7,156 nt of DNA from an uncultured Slackia sp. (GTDB taxonomy: Bacteria > Actinomycetota > Coriobacteriia > Coriobacteriales > Eggerthellaceae). Below the pieces are notes generated by a model. It saw nothing but the letters and a program-made list of their open reading frames with translations. It was not told where the DNA came from and ran no database searches. Below, piece by piece: positions 6,459 to 7,156 of this stretch (position 1 is its first letter; the number at the start of each line of letters is the position of its first letter). Location: NCBI GenBank assembly GCA_900553655.1, contig USEQ01000060.1, positions 1 to 7,156 of the forward strand, given 5' to 3'. The position numbers and the translations under genes were made by a program.

Positions 6459-7156
6459 ATGAACCAAAATTATCCCATGAGCGCTTCTATGTGCGCCCCT
6501 TCCGCAACGCAAGCGGGAGGGGCGCACCCTTCGTCCGCTTCGTCATTTGCTGCCGGCGTCGCGCCGGCTCCACGCCTTTCGGCTTCGTCGTTTTCCGCCG
6601 GGCCCACGTCGGCTTGTTCCTCGTCAACAAGACCGGTTGCGGCTGGTCTGTCTGCGGCGAATTTCGTCGGGGCGGCGTCGGCGTCTTTGGGTGATGCCCG
6701 TGCGGCGCTTACGCGTTATTTCGGGTATCGCGATTTTCGCGCCGGACAGCAGTTCATCGTGGAATCCGTCTTGCAGGGCCGCGACGCCTTGGGTGTCATG
6801 CCTACGGGTGCGGGCAAATACATGTGCTACCAGGTCCCGGGTATTGTCATGCCTGGTCTTGCCCTGGTGGTTTCTCCACTTGTGTCGCTCATGGGCGATC
6901 AGGTGCGTGCGCTTATCGAGGCTGGCGTGCGCGGGTCCTACCTGAATTCGACGCTCACTCCGGGGCAGCAGCGCACGGTGATGAAGCGGGCCATAGAAGG
7001 GACGTATAAAATCATGTACGTTGCGCCGGAGCGCCTTGCCGACCCTGCATTCCGGGAATTCGTCTCCCGCGTGCACGTGCCTTTGGTCGCGGTGGACGAA
7101 GCGCACTGCGTGTCTCAATGGGGGCAGGATTTTCGCCCGTCGTACCTTGGCATCCG
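6459..7156 (+). CDS. recQ: ATP-dependent DNA helicase RecQ, N-terminal part (3' end outside window)
   Basis: About 232 codons of a RecQ-family 3'-5' DNA helicase, which unwinds forks and recombination intermediates. Visible motifs: motif 0 YFGYRDFRAGQ (residues 87-97), Walker A at PTGAGKYMCYQVP (115-127), motif Ia VVSPLVSLMGDQV, YVAPERL, Walker B VDEAH, and the RecQ aromatic-rich loop SQWGQDFRPSY. The Walker A residue after Lys120 is Tyr (TAC, 6819-6821), where Ser or Thr normally coordinates Mg2+; this may disable ATP hydrolysis. Residues 8-76 are an Ala/Ser-rich, probably disordered extension absent from typical RecQ. The ATG at 6459 is preferred: AGGAAA at 6445-6450 with spacing 8, and an in-frame TAG at 6444 blocks anything longer. 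In-frame ATGs at 6477 and 6489, or a TTG at 6684 just before the conserved domain, are alternatives. The frame stays open to the window's end; the C-terminal domains (RQC, HRDC) cannot be assessed. Confidence 0.9.
   Translation, partial: MNQNYPMSASMCAPSATQAGGAHPSSASSFAAGVAPAPRLSASSFSAGPTSACSSSTRPVAAGLSAANFVGAASASLGDARAALTRYFGYRDFRAGQQFIVESVLQGRDALGVMPTGAGKYMCYQVPGIVMPGLALVVSPLVSLMGDQVRALIEAGVRGSYLNSTLTPGQQRTVMKRAIEGTYKIMYVAPERLADPAFREFVSRVHVPLVAVDEAHCVSQWGQDFRPSYLGI
6491..6527 (+). repeat. Strong 15-bp hairpin in the 5' part of recQ
   Basis: GTGCGCCCCTTCCGC (6491-6505) pairs with GCGGGAGGGGCGCAC (6513-6527) through 15 bp with a single G-T pair and a 7-nt loop (AACGCAA). It lies in codons 11-23 of recQ if translation starts at 6459. 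Two more GC-rich hairpins follow: a perfect 7-bp stem with a 3-nt loop at 6552-6568, and a stem at 6630-6649. There is no T-run. It may be a U-less terminator for the upstream reductase, a translation-damping structure, or a relic repeat. Structure seen, role inferred. Confidence 0.6.

Noticed and set aside
1977..6527. Idea that the dyads at 1977, 3498 and 6491 are one repeat family, since all have CGCAC/GTGCG in their arms
   Set aside because: Beyond that short core the arms, lengths and loops differ, so the shared bases are probably GC-rich coincidence.
6130..6945. Several + strand frames overlapping the reductase end and the recQ start
   Set aside because: They are out-of-frame shadows. 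The recQ frame from 6459 carries all helicase motifs and stays open to the window edge.

Overview
The window looks like ordinary chromosomal backbone from a moderately GC-rich Gram-positive bacterium. The dnaE-truA pair, an 11-helix NSS transporter, ychF and a ferredoxin-tailed aldo/keto reductase suggest Actinomycetota, class Coriobacteriia (Eggerthellaceae-like). That placement rests on protein flavour and codon preference by eye, so it is moderate to low confidence. All six genes run on the + strand. No rRNA, tRNA, CRISPR array, insertion sequence or prophage gene is visible.

Layout. Positions 1-978 hold the 3' end of dnaE (replicative DNA polymerase III alpha). Four bases later comes truA (983-1795, tRNA pseudouridine synthase), probably in the same transcript. 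A 282-bp gap carries a likely promoter and two hairpins ahead of a sodium-coupled amino-acid-type transporter (2078-3460). A second gap (3461-3725) holds a compound dyad, a strong intrinsic terminator and a promoter whose -35 overlaps the terminator's T-run. It leads into ychF (3726-4790), which ends at its own terminator. A 384-bp gene-free stretch (4850-5233) with repeats and dyads precedes an aldo/keto reductase carrying two [4Fe-4S] motifs (5234-6373). The 5' part of recQ (6459-7156) follows, and the window ends inside it.

The genes do not form one pathway. dnaE and recQ act in replication and repair, truA and ychF act in tRNA and translation physiology, and the transporter and reductase are metabolic. 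I did not find a new multi-gene system. The points most worth checking are a recQ Walker A motif that reads GAGKY instead of GxGKS/T, the Ala/Ser-rich hairpin-bearing N-terminal extension of the same gene, atypical residues at the predicted Na1 site of the transporter, and structured non-coding DNA around the transporter and upstream of the reductase.
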